Source: Treponema sp. (GTDB taxonomy: Bacteria; Spirochaetota; Spirochaetia; Treponematales; Breznakiellaceae). Taken from it: DNA of 6,720 bases. Position 1 is the stretch's first letter; every line of letters starts with the position of its first letter. A program made the position numbers and the translations under genes. Below the pieces are notes generated by a model. The model did no database searches, was not told the origin of the DNA, and saw nothing but the letters and a program-made list of their open reading frames with translations. Positions 4,487-6,720 of the stretch are shown here, piece by piece. The DNA lies in NCBI GenBank assembly GCA_031255615.1, contig JAIRSD010000071.1:1-6720 (forward strand), given 5' to 3'.

Positions 4487-5383
4487 ATGTCAAAGACTTA
4501 CGGCACGTCGAAGCTTGTTCGAATCAGACGCGCGTCTTTTTGGGCGCTTTCTTTGGGTGGATTTTTGTTAATTAGTTCCTGCGCATCCGGCGAGGACCTG
4601 CGGAAAATCGAGACTCCGCCGGAAGCGCTTACGGCGGGCGCGGGCCCGCAGAAAACGGCGCTGCCGCTTTTTGGCCGGAAATTGCGGATCCCCCTTTGGC
4701 GGGAGCTGCCGCCGGGGGTGGAGAACATTCCGGTCCTGACCATCGAGCTTGAGCTTGTCGATCTTGCCGGGGATCCGGAGGGACGGTTTTATCACAACGC
4801 CCTTTACCGGGGTTTAAGCGTCCAGGACTACGCGGAGGAATTGGCCCGGGCCCAGACCGCTGAGTACCAGGAGATGGGGGAGGAGGCCTTGAACAACTCC
4901 CTGCTTATCCGTTCGGCCTCCCTGAACTGGAGTTACACCGAGCAGTTTGATGTGCTGATGAGCAGCGCCCGGATCCTGGTGATCTCCCGGAACCGGTTTT
5001 TTTACAGCGGCGGCGCCCATGGCGCTTACGATACGGTCTACTTTGTCTTTGACCGGAAACCGGCGGCCCGGATTCGGCTTGCCGATATTCTCCAGGAAGA
5101 ATTCCGGCCCGCCCTTAAACAACTGGTGAACCGGGAACTTCGAATCAACAAGGAACTGGACCCCGGAGATTCCCTTAAAAAGGCCATGTTCTTTGTGGAT
5201 GAGGCGGATCTCTCGGAGAATTTTTTCTTTTCCCCCCAGGGCATCGGCTTCCACTGGGATCCCTACGAAATAGCCCCCTATGTGGAAGGGGATGTGGAAG
5301 CCGTGGTTTCCTTCGCGGAGCTTGAACCCCTCCTCAACTCCAGGGGGCGGGAACTGATTCAGGAACTGCGCGGCGAAATTTGA
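4487..5383 (+). CDS. Lipoprotein with DUF4163/DUF3298 (RsiV C-terminal-like) domains
   Basis: The 298-residue product is an exported lipoprotein. It has basic residues at 9-15, a hydrophobic stretch at 17-30 and a lipobox LISSC with lipidated Cys32, a relaxed form typical of spirochaetes. After a low-complexity Pro/Ala/Gly segment (about 43-60), residues 83-165 form a DUF4163-like part (VLTIELELVDL, NNSLLIRSASLNWSY). Residues 170-282 look like DUF3298: FYSGGAHGAYDTVYFVFD (172-189), LADILQ (198-203) and GIGFHWDPYEIAPYVEG (252-268), then VVSFAELEPLL. These domains occur in the extracytoplasmic part of the anti-sigma factor RsiV, beside peptidoglycan deacetylases and in many stand-alone lipoproteins; no catalytic residues are evident here. 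The ATG at 4487 is the only start giving a proper signal peptide. The adenylate cyclase follows 21 bp later on the same strand, so co-transcription is likely. Biochemical role unknown. Confidence 0.8.
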   Translation: MSKTYGTSKLVRIRRASFWALSLGGFLLISSCASGEDLRKIETPPEALTAGAGPQKTALPLFGRKLRIPLWRELPPGVENIPVLTIELELVDLAGDPEGRFYHNALYRGLSVQDYAEELARAQTAEYQEMGEEALNNSLLIRSASLNWSYTEQFDVLMSSARILVISRNRFFYSGGAHGAYDTVYFVFDRKPAARIRLADILQEEFRPALKQLVNRELRINKELDPGDSLKKAMFFVDEADLSENFFFSPQGIGFHWDPYEIAPYVEGDVEAVVSFAELEPLLNSRGRELIQELRGEI

Positions 5384-5404
5384 CCTGACGGGAATCGAGG
5401 CTTC

Positions 5405-6720
5405 ATGAAAATACGGATCAAAATATTTCTGGTGGTCCTGCCCCTTGTCATTCTGCCCCTCTGCGTTTCCCAGATCGCGTCTTACTCCGCGGCCATCCGG
5501 GGAATCGACGGGGCGGCAAGGGAATTTTTTAATTTCAAGATCGCGGAACTTGAAAAATACGCGGAAAACCAGTGGGCCCTCCTGGTAGAAAACGGCTACG
5601 CCGGGCGGGCGGATATGGTGGAGGCCGCCCAGAACGCGGTGCGGATCTACGCCGAGAGCATTATCCTAAGCGCCACGGAGATCATATTCGCCCTCGATAA
5701 GGAAGGAAGCCTGGCGATGACAACGTCGGCCCTGGAAATCCTTCCGGGAGAAAAGGAAACGCTCCTGCGTTTTCTGGAGAACGAGGACCCCCTGATAATC
5801 CGGGCCCGGGCCGGCGGAAAGGAAAGAATAATCCGGTCCTTCTGGTTTACCCCCTTCGGCTGGCATCTTGCCATTTCGGAAGAACGGGATACCTTCTACC
5901 GGGACGCGGATTCTATCACCTTCCTTACCCTTATCGCCGCCGGTTCCGCCGCCGCCGCGGCGGTGCTGCTCCTTTTCATCTTTTCCCGTTTTCTTACCAA
6001 TCCTCTCGCCCGGATTGTCAAGGCCATGAACGCCGTCATCGGTTCCACCGATCTCTCCCAGCGGGTAGAGGTGGAATACCAAGACGAGACGGGAGAATTG
6101 GCCCACACCTTTAACCGTATGGCCGCGGAGCTGGAGCGGGCGTGGGGGGAGATAAAACGCTACGCTTTCCAGGCGGTCCTGGCGGGGAAAAAGGAACAAC
6201 GGATTCGCAGCATCTTTCAAAAGTACGTTCCGCAAAACGTGATCGAGGAATTTTTCAGTTCCCCGGATCCCCGGATGCTGGGGGGCAAAAACGCTTCCCT
6301 GGCGATCCTCTTTTCCGACATCCGGGGCTTTACCACTATTTCCGAATCCTACGCCAATACCCCCGACCGGCTGGTAGAATCCCTGAACCGCTACTTTTCG
6401 GGCCAGGTGGATATTATTATGAATAGAAACGGCATCGTGGATAAGTATATCGGGGATGCCATCATGGCTTTTTGGGGCGCCCCGGTACAACACGACGACG
6501 ATGCGCTTCAGCCGGTGCTCGCCGCCCTGGATATGATTGACGGCCTGGCGGATTTTAACGAAAACCAGCGGCGGCTGGGCCTGCGGGAATTCCGCATTGG
6601 CGTCGGCATCAATTACGGCCTCGCCACGGTGGGGAACATCGGCAGCGAGCGGAAAATGGACTACACGGTCATCGGCGACAACGTGAATCTGGCCTCCCGC
6701 ATGGAGGGGCTTACCAAAAT
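5405..6720 (+). CDS. Membrane adenylate cyclase with HAMP domain (class III), 3' end beyond window
   Basis: The reading frame is open for 438 codons to the window edge, so the C-terminus is missing. The order is a transmembrane helix 7-25, an extracytoplasmic sensor-like region of about 140 residues (26-169), a second transmembrane helix 171-196, HAMP 197-247 (ending DETGELAHTFNRMAAELE), a linker with IFQKYVPQNVIEEF (270-283), and the class III cyclase domain from about 298. Both metal-binding aspartates are present: FSDIRGFT (Asp305) and KYIGDAIMAFWG (Asp351). Lys347 is the purine-recognition lysine typical of ATP use, Thr421 in YTVIGD occupies the partner position, and Asn428 and Arg432 are the transition-state residues in NLASR. 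This supports ATP to cAMP conversion by a homodimer controlled by an external signal through HAMP. The ATG at 5405 is preceded by GAGG (5397-5400) with a short 4-nt spacing. The ligand cannot be inferred; no known sensor fold was recognised. Confidence 0.92.
   Translation, partial: MKIRIKIFLVVLPLVILPLCVSQIASYSAAIRGIDGAAREFFNFKIAELEKYAENQWALLVENGYAGRADMVEAAQNAVRIYAESIILSATEIIFALDKEGSLAMTTSALEILPGEKETLLRFLENEDPLIIRARAGGKERIIRSFWFTPFGWHLAISEERDTFYRDADSITFLTLIAAGSAAAAAVLLLFIFSRFLTNPLARIVKAMNAVIGSTDLSQRVEVEYQDETGELAHTFNRMAAELERAWGEIKRYAFQAVLAGKKEQRIRSIFQKYVPQNVIEEFFSSPDPRMLGGKNASLAILFSDIRGFTTISESYANTPDRLVESLNRYFSGQVDIIMNRNGIVDKYIGDAIMAFWGAPVQHDDDALQPVLAALDMIDGLADFNENQRRLGLREFRIGVGINYGLATVGNIGSERKMDYTVIGDNVNLASRMEGLTK

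Noticed and set aside
4536..4552. TTTTTGGGCGC-like string resembling the repeat end, inside the lipoprotein gene
   Set aside because: It codes for part of the signal peptide (SFWALS) and has no adjacent hairpin or spacer, so the match is coincidental.
3583..4575. Plus-strand open frame of 330 codons across the methyltransferase and into the lipoprotein
   Set aside because: It is antisense to a methyltransferase with clear motifs, overlaps the real lipoprotein start in another frame and crosses the divergent promoter.
5666..6493. Minus-strand open frame of 275 codons
   Set aside because: It is antisense to the adenylate cyclase, which has all catalytic motifs in the plus-strand frame.

Overview
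The window looks like a piece of a spirochaete chromosome, most likely a Treponema-type organism. The indications are a receptor-type class III adenylate cyclase with HAMP domain, a lipoprotein with a relaxed spirochaete-style lipobox, remnants of a fibronectin type III (FN3) protein, and abundant small palindromic repeats. This assignment is inference from gene style; no marker gene or rRNA is present. Most of the window is GC-rich (sampled glpK lines are about 65-70% GC). The first kilobase is clearly different: a hand count over 241-720 gives about 39% GC.

Layout. Positions 1-1500 are an accessory, decayed region. It holds two inverted copies (75-201 and 1102-1229) of a ~128-bp element made of three hairpins, with terminal inverted repeats and TA flanks, i.e. 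a MITE-like element. Between them are an AT-rich gene resembling the Imm5-like putative immunity family (213-740), a rho-independent terminator on the minus strand (797-848), and the tail of a minus-strand FN3-type protein gene that the second MITE splits. Removing that MITE with one TA copy restores a continuous reading frame across the insertion point. The same operation at the first MITE joins an open frame at the window edge to the immunity-like gene.

Positions 1500-4440 carry two minus-strand housekeeping-type genes: glycerol kinase glpK (1581-3065, strong ribosome binding site) and a class I SAM-dependent methyltransferase (3631-4440, GTG start). The 565-bp gap between them contains the most striking structure in the window. 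At 3207-3592 there is a nested inverted repeat whose arms keep the same spacer sequences, while the hairpins at equivalent positions have entirely different sequences that still pair perfectly. Five more hairpins fill the centre. A diverged half-copy of an arm lies just downstream of glpK (about 1521-1568).

Positions 4441-6720 hold a 46-bp divergent promoter region. Its two -10-like boxes sit so close to the start codons that both transcripts may be leaderless. To the right are a DUF4163/DUF3298-type lipoprotein (4487-5383) and, 21 bp later, a membrane adenylate cyclase (5405 to beyond the window end). These two are probably co-transcribed. One exposes a lipid-anchored domain outside the cytoplasmic membrane and the other couples an extracytoplasmic sensor domain to cAMP synthesis. 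No tRNA, rRNA, CRISPR array or transposase gene was seen.
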